Shown here piece by piece: positions 1-14,500 of a DNA stretch of 32,849 nt. Location of the stretch: NCBI GenBank assembly GCA_910578365.1, contig CAJTRC010000022.1, positions 1 to 32,849 of the forward strand, given 5' to 3'. The stretch comes from an uncultured Muribaculaceae bacterium (GTDB taxonomy: Bacteria; Bacteroidota; Bacteroidia; Bacteroidales; Muribaculaceae). The first letter of the stretch is position 1, and every line of letters begins with the position of its first letter. A model generated the notes under the pieces. That model worked only from the letters and a program-made list of their open reading frames with translations. It did not search any database and was not told the DNA's origin. The translations under genes and the position numbers were made by a program.

Positions 1-113
1 CAAACGGGCAGCTTGTCCTCTGGGATTAACAACACCAAACTGTACAAATAAATCAGGCGACCTTGAAAGGCCGCCCAATACTCTATGTTGTCTTTTGCTT
101 GGTTGAAAATCAT
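1..113 (-). CDS. Possible partial protein of unknown function (N-terminus only)
   Basis: A minus-strand ATG at 113 opens a frame of 37 codons that runs off the left edge without a stop. It begins MIFNQAKDNIEYWAAF and continues with a hydrophobic stretch (LIYLYSLVLL). I do not recognise the family. An A/T-rich stretch upstream holds TAGTTTTT, a 7 of 8 match to the Bacteroidota -7 element, but no clear -33 box. The fragment lies downstream of the GH2 gene on the same strand. It could be a real gene continuing outside the window or a chance open frame. Confidence 0.3.
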   Translation of the reverse strand, partial: MIFNQAKDNIEYWAAFQGRLIYLYSLVLLIPEDKLPV

Positions 114-202
114 AAAGTTCTTATCCCGAACTCGCGTTGAAAAAACTATTGCTGATATATTTCCCACATGCCTTTCTGCGACACCCTTTCAGCACAAATG
201 GC

Positions 203-2800
203 TCAATGAGTGGCGTGGTAAAGACTTGTCCAGCCAAAGGACTGCCTGAGCGCCTCGGGCGACAGTATGCTGTTCAACTTCACACTGTAGGTGCGGCCCG
301 GCAAGAGGTCGAAATAATTGTCGGAGAACATGTGTCCGTCGTTGCCGTCAACAGCCATTCGCAATGCCCGAACAAACTTGTCGGCGGTCACGTTCACTGT
401 ATATTCACCCGGTGTGCCGGTGATTTCCAGATTCACCTGCGGCTCGCCGAACGATGCGTCCTTGGGCGCCACGGGTACGCAGATGTTTTCGTATAGATCA
501 TCGCCGCAGCTGAACTCGGCCAGGATATAGACATCGGCGGCTGCTGACCCGCCAAGCAGACCGGCCAGCGGGAAATCGTAAGTGGTCACGGCAGCCACAG
601 GCAGGTCGCAACGAAGCTTTTCGCTGTACAGCGGCGCGCCGGTGCCGTCGAGGCGCCCTACTGTCAGCGACAGAGTGCCGGTGGCAGACTTGCGGCGGTC
701 CGATACTACATACACCTGAACGCTGTCGCCGCGGACCACGGTGGAGAGCATCACATCGCGATAAGCCTTGGCGGCATAGTAGTGCTGGGCTTTCCAGTTG
801 CCGTAATAGTCGCGGCTCGACCATGAAGCCACCGGCCAGCAGTCGTTGTGCTGCCAGAACAGCGAGCCCATGCAGTAAGGCATGTCGCGCCGATGCGCTT
901 CAATGGCTGTACGTATGGCATCGCCCTGCAGAACCTGCGACATATACAGAAACGACTCAAAGTCCTTAGGCTGCGGATAGGACCGGAGCAGATATGTTTC
1001 GATTTTTTTGTTAGCGTTGGCACCGGCCCGCTGGTGGGCCATCATCACGTCGCTGTAGATATTGTGGTCGGCGGCATCGGGGGCGTATTTTCTCACAGTG
1101 CCAATCTCGGGAAACGACTGGAAACCGTATTCACTGAAGAAGCGGCTGCGGAAATGGTTGTACAAATCGACCGGCTCTCCGCCGCCCCATACGCGCCACA
1201 AATGGAAATCGCCGCGGTGAGGCTCGGGCGAGCCGTCGATGTGGCTGAAAGGCGACGAAGGGGTATAGTCGATGTCGGGGGCCATTTCAGCCACCACCTC
1301 GGGCAGCAGTTTGTGATATAAGTCCACGAACTGTGTCCATATTACGTCGGCCACCCCTTTCTGAGTGTAGCGCCGGCGCCAGCCCCAGTTATACCATGCC
1401 TCGGTACACTCGTTGTTGCCGCACCACAGCACGATGCTCGGATGATTGCGCAGGCGGCGTACATTGTCCTCGGCTTCGTGGCGTATATTTTCGAGCATTT
1501 CGCCTTCGGCGGGATATGTGCTGCAGGCAAACATAAAGTCCTGCCATACCATTATACCCATGCTGTCGCAGAGTTCGTAGAACTCGTCGTTTTCATAAAT
1601 ACCGCCGCCCCACACACGCAGCATATTCATGTTGGCGTCGGCGGCGTCCTTGACTGTACGCCTGTACACCTCGCGGCTCACACGCGGCAGAAAGTTGTCG
1701 CAAGGTATGTAATTGGCACCCTTGGCGAACACCGGCACACCGTTGAGCCGGAAATAGAATGTCCTGCCGCTGTCGGGTTCCTCGTCGCGCACCAGCTCTA
1801 CGGTGCGTATGCCGGCAGTGCGGTTAAAGACAGCCGCCTGCCTGCCGTCGGCGGCCATCAAGCGCACTTCAAAGTCGTAGAGTTCGGGCTTGCCGAGGCC
1901 GTTGCTCCACCATAGGCGCGGATTTTTGACTTCAAATGGTATAGCTACACGGTTGATGCCGCTGTCAAGCGATACCTTGCGGCGGGCCACCACACGGCGG
2001 TCGGTTTTGTTTTCCACCACCAGCTCGCAGTTTTTCAGCGCCCCGGAAAGCGAAATTTCCACATCGGCCTGCATAGCCGCCTTTTTGCCGGCAAGCGACA
2101 GAGTGCGCACAAACACATCGTCAATTTTAGGACCGCTCCACGACTGCAGATAAATCGGGCGCCATATGCCTGAGGTAACCAGACGCGGGCCCCAGTCCCA
2201 GCCGTAATGATAGCCGGCCTTGCGGGCGAACACACTTACCTGCTTGTCCATTATGCCGCCGTTCTGCGACTGGTCGTTGCCGGCCTCATGCCTATACGAC
2301 AAAGCATCGAATTTGGGCAGGTCGACCTTTATGGGCGAGTGGAAATACAGCTCCAGACGGTTGTCTTGCGGTTTCAGCAAGGCCTTGGCCGGAACTTCCC
2401 AGCGGCGGAACATATTGTCGGCCCGGAGTACCAGCGAATCGTTGAGATACACATCGGCATAAGTGTCGAGGCCGTCAAAAACCAGGCTTACAAAGTCATC
2501 GGCGACAGCTTCTTCGTTGAGGTCGAATGTGGTGCTGTATATCCAGTCTTCCTTGTCGACCCACTGCACCTGGCGTTCGTTCTGTCCGACAAACGGATTC
2601 GGAATGAGGCCATTGTCCATAAGGTCTGTATGCACGGTGCCTGGCACGGTGGCCTTGTGCATGTCGTTGCCGCGCGCCTGACGGAACTGCCAGTCGCAGT
2701 CGCTCAGATTACGACGATGTACCTTGTCGGCCTGAGCTGCAGCCGAGCCTATTACTAAAGCGGCCAGCACAGCCACGGGATATCTGTTATTTATTGCCAT
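203..2800 (-). CDS. Beta-mannosidase, glycoside hydrolase family 2
   Basis: This 865-residue exo-glycosidase is predicted to release beta-linked mannose from the non-reducing end of manno-oligosaccharides or N-glycan cores, acting in the periplasm. Residues 1-24 form a Sec signal peptide (hydrophobic AVLAALVIGSAAAQA, then DK). A sugar-binding jelly-roll domain follows (about 30-220), then immunoglobulin-like domains, a TIM barrel (about 340-670) and C-terminal beta domains. The GNNE motif places the acid/base at Glu464, and SEYGFQS places the nucleophile at Glu557. This spacing and the overall length match the characterised Bacteroides enzyme BtMan2A, as I recall it. The gene overlaps the upstream esterase by 14 bases, so the two are probably co-transcribed and translationally coupled. 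A beta-galactosidase or other GH2 activity is less likely given the GNNE motif and the close BtMan2A-like layout. Confidence 0.9.
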   Translation of the reverse strand: MAINNRYPVAVLAALVIGSAAAQADKVHRRNLSDCDWQFRQARGNDMHKATVPGTVHTDLMDNGLIPNPFVGQNERQVQWVDKEDWIYSTTFDLNEEAVADDFVSLVFDGLDTYADVYLNDSLVLRADNMFRRWEVPAKALLKPQDNRLELYFHSPIKVDLPKFDALSYRHEAGNDQSQNGGIMDKQVSVFARKAGYHYGWDWGPRLVTSGIWRPIYLQSWSGPKIDDVFVRTLSLAGKKAAMQADVEISLSGALKNCELVVENKTDRRVVARRKVSLDSGINRVAIPFEVKNPRLWWSNGLGKPELYDFEVRLMAADGRQAAVFNRTAGIRTVELVRDEEPDSGRTFYFRLNGVPVFAKGANYIPCDNFLPRVSREVYRRTVKDAADANMNMLRVWGGGIYENDEFYELCDSMGIMVWQDFMFACSTYPAEGEMLENIRHEAEDNVRRLRNHPSIVLWCGNNECTEAWYNWGWRRRYTQKGVADVIWTQFVDLYHKLLPEVVAEMAPDIDYTPSSPFSHIDGSPEPHRGDFHLWRVWGGGEPVDLYNHFRSRFFSEYGFQSFPEIGTVRKYAPDAADHNIYSDVMMAHQRAGANANKKIETYLLRSYPQPKDFESFLYMSQVLQGDAIRTAIEAHRRDMPYCMGSLFWQHNDCWPVASWSSRDYYGNWKAQHYYAAKAYRDVMLSTVVRGDSVQVYVVSDRRKSATGTLSLTVGRLDGTGAPLYSEKLRCDLPVAAVTTYDFPLAGLLGGSAAADVYILAEFSCGDDLYENICVPVAPKDASFGEPQVNLEITGTPGEYTVNVTADKFVRALRMAVDGNDGHMFSDNYFDLLPGRTYSVKLNSILSPEALRQSFGWTSLYHATH

Positions 2801-3584
2801 CGGACAGTATATTTTTGATATGGTTCAACATTATATGGTGGGCCGGTTTTTCCATGTCGCCGTGGTTATAGCCGTCGAGTTCATATATATACACCTGCGG
2901 ATGTCCTGTCAGCTTCATCATGCGCCACATATAGGCATTCTCTTCGTAGCGTCCGAAAAGCTCCATCTCGCGGTCGCCGGTAATGATAATATACGGTGGC
3001 GCATCCTTGCGCACGTGGTACAGTGGCGCCTTGTCGTCGACCATGGGAGTAAGCGGCGACAGGCCTTTGAGCTCGCGCTGGGCGAAATGGGTTATTACCT
3101 GTCCGCTGAACGGAATCAGACCTGCCAGCGAGTCGGCGTCGTGGCCGTATTTCTTCAGCCATTTCTTGTCAAGGCCAATCATGCTTGTAAGATAGCCGCC
3201 CGCCGAATGGCCGGCCACGAACACCTTGCCCGGGTCGCCGCCATATCGGGCGATATTGTCGATTACCCAAGCTGTCACCGCCGCGGCATCGTCGATACAA
3301 TCGTCGAGCGAGGCATCGGGCAGCAGGCGATAGTTGGCCGCTACCACCACATAATCGCCGCCGGCCAGCTGCGGCGGTATAAATTTGTTGCCTCCGGTAA
3401 GGCCTCCGCCGTGAAACCATACAATCACCGGCAGTCTTGCCGATTTATCGGCCGGATGAAGCACATCGGCCACGCAGCGCACGCCGGCATTGGAGTAGCG
3501 CACGTCGTTCTCTGTAACCATGTTCCGGGCCGCGGCCGACAGCAGGACGCAAAGCAGAACAAGCAGCACTGAAATTTTTCTCAT
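2787..3584 (-). CDS. Secreted alpha/beta-hydrolase, probable carbohydrate or carboxyl esterase
   Basis: The 265-residue protein belongs to the alpha/beta-hydrolase superfamily, esterase/lipase type. It has an N-terminal hydrophobic signal sequence (MRKISVLLVLLCVLLSAAA). The oxyanion-hole motif HGGG is at 58-61, the nucleophile elbow GHSAG has Ser127, and the likely acid and base are Asp204 (TGDRE) and His241 (YNHGD). I chose the ATG at 3584. An in-frame ATG at 3605 would add seven residues, and an alternative start at 3743 would give an improbable cytoplasmic extension. A TATATTTG element at 3625-3632 (read on the minus strand) fits a short leader, although I see no good -33 box. The gene overlaps the beta-mannosidase, suggesting removal of acetyl or feruloyl groups from the same glycan. 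That substrate assignment is inference; a peptidase-like or generic esterase role remains possible. Confidence 0.8.
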   Translation of the reverse strand: MRKISVLLVLLCVLLSAAARNMVTENDVRYSNAGVRCVADVLHPADKSARLPVIVWFHGGGLTGGNKFIPPQLAGGDYVVVAANYRLLPDASLDDCIDDAAAVTAWVIDNIARYGGDPGKVFVAGHSAGGYLTSMIGLDKKWLKKYGHDADSLAGLIPFSGQVITHFAQRELKGLSPLTPMVDDKAPLYHVRKDAPPYIIITGDREMELFGRYEENAYMWRMMKLTGHPQVYIYELDGYNHGDMEKPAHHIMLNHIKNILSDGNK

Positions 3585-3671
3585 ATAAATAATCCGTTTT
3601 TTCATAAATATTGCAGGGAATATGCAAATATACAAAAAAACGCCGAAAAACCGACTACCGCCTACAGTACT

Positions 3672-3703
3672 TTTGCCGATATAAGGATTTTTTCGTAATT
3701 TTG
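3672..3703 (+). promoter_or_regulatory. Bacteroidota sigma-ABfr type promoter for the DEAD-box helicase gene
   Basis: TTTG at 3672-3675 and TAATTTTG at 3696-3703 are separated by 20 bases. This matches the -33 TTTG and -7 TANNTTTG elements of the primary sigma factor in Bacteroidota. Transcription would start near 3710, about 54 bases before the ATG at 3764. Confidence 0.75.
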
Positions 3704-3763
3704 CATTTGCCTGAGCTGGCACAGCCGGGAACCCACTCCTCATTAATCATTCAACAAAAGATT

Positions 3764-5125
<1,362 letters not shown>

Positions 5126-5157
5126 ACTTTTTAAACAATACCGGACTTATCATCAAT

Positions 5158-6162
5158 ATGAAATATCTGTTGATAATACCCGCTATATTTTTTCTGCTGG
5201 CTGTAACCGCATGCAACAGCGGCAACGGAAACAATGTCGTGGATGCCGACTCGACTTCGGTACCGCTGCTTTCACCCGAAGAACAGCGAATGAATGACTC
5301 ACTCGACAGCATTGCCGCACTGCCGCCGTCGGTGTTGCGCAACGACGTAACTACTCCCGAGCAGGCCGACTCATTCATGCGCCAGTCGGGCTATTGGGCC
5401 GAATACAGCAGCGGAGTCATAGATACCATAGCCAAACAGAACATCGATTATGCCAACCGGCTGCTGCACAACCAAGAGCCCTACTTTTTGGTTGCCGACA
5501 AACAGCACATGATGGTGGTACTCTACAATAAATTCGGCCAGCCTCACCGGGCCTACAAAATGGCATGTTCGGCCCAATTCGGCACCAAACACGCCCGGCG
5601 CGACAACCGCACGCCCGAGGGATTTTTCTCGGCTGAAGGCATCTACGACAGCACTGAATGGCTCTTTACCGACGATGACGGAAACACCTCGGAGAAACGT
5701 GGCCAGTTCGGCCCACGCTTCATTCGCATAAAAGGCGCCCCCATGATTGGCATTCACGGCACCTGCGCACCGTGGTCGCGCGGGCGTCGCGCATCGCACG
5801 GCTGCATGCGAATCCACAACGCCCATATACTCGAACTGGTTACTTTTGCAACCAAAGGCATGCCCATAATAATCAGTCCGTCGGACCGCGACCAGCGGGT
5901 GAACCGACAAGAGGGCTACACACGCATAACTCAGTTGCGCTTGCCTAAGGTCGACGAATCGCCGATCGACGAGGACTTTCCCGGTCTGAAAGACTATGAG
6001 GAACGCGAGAAACTGATTAAGCACCGCAAGGATTCTATAGACGCAGTCCTGCGAATGCGCGAGGAACTTAGCCGTGACACCTTAGCCACCCTGCAGGCAG
6101 AGGAAAAAACTGATACAATGCCGGAGGCCGGCAACGAATCAGTTGAACAATATTATGACTGA
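5158..6162 (+). CDS. L,D-transpeptidase (YkuD family) lipoprotein
   Basis: The 334-residue protein is predicted to form or exchange 3-3 peptide cross-links in peptidoglycan, or to attach proteins to it. It starts with a lipoprotein signal peptide; the lipobox ends VTAC with the lipid-bearing Cys19, and no clear Bacteroidota surface-export motif follows. The YkuD catalytic domain spans about 108-240. It contains IGIHGT (His200) and the SHGCMR signature (213-218), with Cys216 as nucleophile. Beyond about residue 250 lies a long, highly charged, probably helical tail that is not part of the domain. I chose the ATG at 5158 because it directly precedes the signal peptide. The TTG at 5122 would overlap the helicase stop and put a polar stretch ahead of the signal. 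Its stop overlaps the next gene by 8 bases. Confidence 0.9.
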   Translation: MKYLLIIPAIFFLLAVTACNSGNGNNVVDADSTSVPLLSPEEQRMNDSLDSIAALPPSVLRNDVTTPEQADSFMRQSGYWAEYSSGVIDTIAKQNIDYANRLLHNQEPYFLVADKQHMMVVLYNKFGQPHRAYKMACSAQFGTKHARRDNRTPEGFFSAEGIYDSTEWLFTDDDGNTSEKRGQFGPRFIRIKGAPMIGIHGTCAPWSRGRRASHGCMRIHNAHILELVTFATKGMPIIISPSDRDQRVNRQEGYTRITQLRLPKVDESPIDEDFPGLKDYEEREKLIKHRKDSIDAVLRMREELSRDTLATLQAEEKTDTMPEAGNESVEQYYD

Positions 6163-7018
6163 CGACTTCGAACGCTGCCTGGGCGGCGGAATTATGATTC
6201 TCGATGGCGCCATGGGCACTCTGCTGAGCAACAATGGCACTTGCTGCGATAATCTGTGTCTGTCAGACCCCGATGCTGTATACCGGGCACACCTTGCATA
6301 TATCGAGGCCGGCGCCGACATCATCACCACCGACACATTCAACGCCAACACCCAAGCACTTGCACGCTATGGATTCAGCAAGCATGCCGATGATATATGC
6401 AGTGCCGGGGTACGCCTCGCCCGAATGGCCGTGGCCGATAGCGGCCGACAATGCTTTGTAGCCGGTTGCCTCGGTGCCTGCACGGCATCGCCGGCCACTA
6501 CAGAGGCCTACCGGCGGCAAGCAGATGCCCTTATCACAGCAGGCGCGGATACTCTGCTGCTCGAAACCATATTCGACCTCGACGGCGCTATCGCAGCCAT
6601 AAAAGGCATACTCACTGCTTTTGAAAACACAGGTCTGCGCCTGCCTCTGATGCTTTCGGCCACACTTACCCGCGAAGGCTGTTTACCCTCAGGCCATACT
6701 CTTGAGCAATTTATTGAAGCTACACGCCACAGCGGCGCCATCAGCTATGGCCTTAACTGTGGCTTCGGAGTCGAATCTTCGGCGCCGTGGATAAAGCGTT
6801 TGGGCGAACTTACCCACGCCTATATCAGCTTCCACCCCAACGCCGGACTGCCCGACGCCACAGGCCGATACGCCTGCACTCCCGAACGGCTGACCGAGGC
6901 CATGCGCCCGCTGTTGCGCGATTGCCGCCTGAACATCATCGGCGGCTGCTGCGGCACTACACCGGGACATATCCGCGTGCTGGCGAACGAAATTCGGCAC
7001 TTGACCATAAATGCCTGA
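6155..7018 (+). CDS. Stand-alone homocysteine S-methyltransferase domain protein (MetH N-terminal type)
   Basis: The 287-residue protein corresponds to the homocysteine-binding barrel of cobalamin-dependent methionine synthase and nothing else. Visible marks are DGAMGT (17-22), TTDTF (59-63), LLLETIFD (134-141), the zinc ligand Cys202 in GLNCG, HPNAGLP (227-233) and the zinc ligands Cys265 and Cys266 in GGCCGTTP. These are the residues that hold and activate homocysteine thiolate. The protein ends a few residues after the last motif, so the folate, cobalamin and reactivation domains of MetH are absent. The methyl donor therefore cannot be read from this gene. It may pair with separately encoded MetH modules or act as a betaine- or S-methylmethionine-type enzyme. 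The ATG at 6155 overlaps the transpeptidase stop by 8 bases, which suggests translational coupling. Confidence 0.85.
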   Translation: MTDDFERCLGGGIMILDGAMGTLLSNNGTCCDNLCLSDPDAVYRAHLAYIEAGADIITTDTFNANTQALARYGFSKHADDICSAGVRLARMAVADSGRQCFVAGCLGACTASPATTEAYRRQADALITAGADTLLLETIFDLDGAIAAIKGILTAFENTGLRLPLMLSATLTREGCLPSGHTLEQFIEATRHSGAISYGLNCGFGVESSAPWIKRLGELTHAYISFHPNAGLPDATGRYACTPERLTEAMRPLLRDCRLNIIGGCCGTTPGHIRVLANEIRHLTINA

Positions 7019-7021
7019 AAC

Positions 7022-7044
7022 CTACGTTTTATGTAGAATTTTTT
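7022..7044 (+). terminator. Weak intrinsic terminator candidate after the homocysteine methyltransferase gene
   Basis: CTACG (7022-7026) can pair with TGTAG (7032-7036) around a TTTTA loop, and six T follow at 7039-7044. The stem is only five pairs including one G-T wobble, so this is a weak candidate placed four bases after the stop. Confidence 0.35.
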
Positions 7045-7160
7045 CGTGATTACGAAAGAATTCTTATGCTCACTGTAGTCGTGCCCGCGCAGTGAGAGAG
7101 CAATGTTGCTGCCTGAAACAAGCGGACGCAAGAACCGGTTTTCGCCAAGGTTCTAAAACG

Positions 7161-7193
7161 ACAGCGGCGCAACCTCGATGGCTGCGCCGCTGT
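7161..7193 (-). terminator. Intrinsic terminator at the end of the rpoBC operon
   Basis: The 11-base arms ACAGCGGCGCA (7161-7171) and TGCGCCGCTGT (7183-7193) are perfect inverted repeats around an 11-base loop, starting 21 bases beyond the rpoC stop. On the minus strand the stem is followed by CGTTTTAG, a short T tract. The position and stem strength support a terminator between the convergent transcripts. Confidence 0.75.
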
Positions 7194-7214
7194 GACTATT
7201 ATTGTGGGAAACGA

Positions 7215-11513
<4,299 letters not shown>

Positions 11514-11545
11514 GTATTATATTAGCTGTAGTGTGAGTGAGTTCG

Positions 11546-14500
11546 TTAGTTTTCGAGATTGATGCTCAGACCAAGGCCGCGGAGCTCGTGCAGAAGCACA
11601 TTGAGCGATTCGGGGATACCGGCTGCGGGCATTGGATCGCCCTTGACGATAGCCTCGTAGGCCTTGCTGCGACCGTTGACGTCGTCCGACTTTATGGTAA
11701 GAATTTCCTGCAGAATGTGCGATGCGCCGAATGCCTCGAGCGCCCACACTTCCATCTCACCAAATCGCTGGCCACCGAACTGTGCCTTACCGCCCAACGG
11801 CTGCTGGGTGATGAGTGAGTACGGGCCAATCGAACGGGCGTGCATCTTATCTTCTACCATGTGGCCGAGCTTAAGCATGTAAATAACACCTACGGTAGCG
11901 GGCTGGTCGAAGCGTTCGCCGGTGCCGCCATCGTAGAGGTAGGTCTTGCCGTAGCGGGGCAGGCCTGCTTTGTCGGTCCACTCGTTGAGGTCATCCATGC
12001 TGGCACCGTCGAAAATGGGAGTGGCGAATTTTTCGTCCAGCTCACGACCGGCCCAGCCGAGTACAGTCTCGAAAATCTGACCAAGGTTCATACGCGAAGG
12101 CACACCCAGAGGGTTCAGACAGATATCAACCGGAGTACCGTCGGCAAGGAAGGGCATGTCTTCCTGGCGCACGATACGCGACACGATACCCTTGTTACCG
12201 TGGCGGCCTGCCATTTTGTCGCCCACGCTGATTTTACGTTTCTTGGCAATGTATACCTTGGCAATCTGCATGATGCCCGAGGGCAGTTCGTCGCCTATGC
12301 TGATGTCGAATTTCTTACGGCGGAGTTCGGCGTCGATTTCCTTGCTCTTGCGCAGATAGTTAACTATGGTCTGGCGGATGAGGTCGTTCTTATGGTCGTC
12401 GTTTGTCCACTTCGACAGGTTAATGGTGTCGTAGTCGATTCCGGCCAGTGTGGCGGGAGTGAAACGCGAACCCTTGGGAATAATCTCGCTGCCGATAAAG
12501 TCCTTGACGCCCTGTGAGGTCTTACCGTCGGTCAGGGTCATCAGTTTGTTTACCAGCACGTCGCGCAGTGCGTTGAGCTTTTCTTCGTACTCTTCGTCGA
12601 GCTTGGGCAGCTGGGCGTTGGCACTCTTGCTCTTTTTCTTCTTGGCGGCACGGCTGAACAGGTTTGTGCCGATAACCACACCCTTGAGCGAGGGAGAAGC
12701 CTTGAGCGAGGCGTCCTTAACGTCGCCGGCCTTGTCGCCGAATATGGCGCGCAGCAGTTTCTCCTCGGGAGTGGGATCGCTTTCACCCTTGGGGGTAATC
12801 TTGCCAATCATGATGTCGCCGGGCACTACATGGGCGCCGACACGGATGATACCACGATCGTCGAGGTCCTTGGTTGCGTCTTCCGACACGTTGGGAATAT
12901 CGGAGGTAAGCTCTTCCATACCGCGTTTGGTTTCGCGCACTTCGAGGGCATATTCGTCGACGTGTACCGAGGTAAGGATATCGTCGCGCACCATACGTTC
13001 ATTGAGCACAATGGCGTCCTCGTAGTTATAACCCTTCCATGGCATGAATGCCACCTTGAGGTTACGGCCAAGAGCGAGTTCACCGTTTTCGGTGGCGTAG
13101 CCTTCTGTGAGGATGTCGCCCTTTACCACACGCTGACCGGCGCTGCAGATAGGACGCAGGTCGATAGTAGTGCTCTGGTTGGTTTTGCGGAATTTTGGCA
13201 GACGGTAAACTTTCAGCGAGTCTTCGAATGCCACAAATTCTTCTTCTTCGGTACGGTCGTAGCGAATGCGGATTTCGCGGGCGTCGACATACTCAATCAC
13301 ACCGGAGCCTTCAGCGGCAACCTGAGTGCGCGAGTCGCGGATAAGCTGACCTTCGATACCTGTACCTACGATAGGAGCCTCGCTGCGCAGCAGGGGCACT
13401 GCCTGTCGCATCATGTTCGAACCCATCAGCGCGCGGTTGGCGTCGTCGTGCTCCAGGAAGGGGATGAGCGATGCGGCTATAGATGCAATCTGTGAGGGCG
13501 AAACGTCCATAAGCTCAACCTCGCCGGGTGCTACCACGGGGAAGTCGGCGTCAAGACGGGCCTTTACACGCTCGCGGATAAAGGTGCCGTCGTCGTTCAG
13601 AGGCGCGTTGCCCTGTGCGATTACTTTACCTTCCTCGATTTCGGCGGTGAGATATACCACCTCATCGTTTTTGAGGTCTACTTTGGCGTTCTCCACCTTG
13701 CGGTAAGGAGTTTCGATAAAGCCCAGATCGTTGATCTTGGCATACACACAAAGCGAGCTAATCAGACCGATGTTCGGGCCTTCAGGGGTTTCAATCGGGC
13801 AAAGACGACCGTAGTGAGTATAGTGTACGTCACGAACCTCGAAGCCGGCGCGCTCACGCGACAGACCGCCGGGGCCGAGGGCCGACATACGGCGCTTGTG
13901 GGTGATTTCGGCCAGCGGGTTGGTCTGGTCCATAAACTGGCTCAGCGCGTTGGTGCCGAAGAATGTGTTGATAACCGACGAAATTGTCTTGGCATTGATA
14001 AGGTCGATTGGAGTGAACACCTCGTTGTCGCGTACGTTCATACGCTCGCGGATGGTGCGCGACATACGTGCCAAACCTACACCGAACTGATTGTACAGCT
14101 GCTCGCCTACAGTACGTACGCGGCGGTTGCTCAGGTGGTCGATGTCATCAACGTCGGTCTTGCTGTTGATAAGCTCAATCAGATACTTGATAATGGCAAT
14201 GATATCCTCCTTGGTGAGGACACGCACGTCCATCGATGTATCAAGGGCGAGCTTTTTGTTGATACGGTAACGGCCCACTTCACCGAGGTCGTAACGCTTG
14301 TCGGAGAAGAAGAGGTTCTGTATCACTTCGCGTGCAGAAGCTTCATCCGGCGGCTCGGCGTTGCGCAGCTGACGGTAGATGTAAACCACGGCTTCCTTCT
14401 CGGAGTTCGAGGTATCCTTCTGCAGGGTATTGAATATAATGGAGTAATCCGAGCTGCTGACATCTTCCTTGTGCAGGAGAATTGTCTTCTCGCCCGAATC

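Noticed and set aside
3611..3763. Upstream extension of the DEAD-box helicase to a non-ATG start
   Set aside because: It would cover the promoter and adds residues unlike the family; the ATG at 3764 gives the conserved N-terminus.
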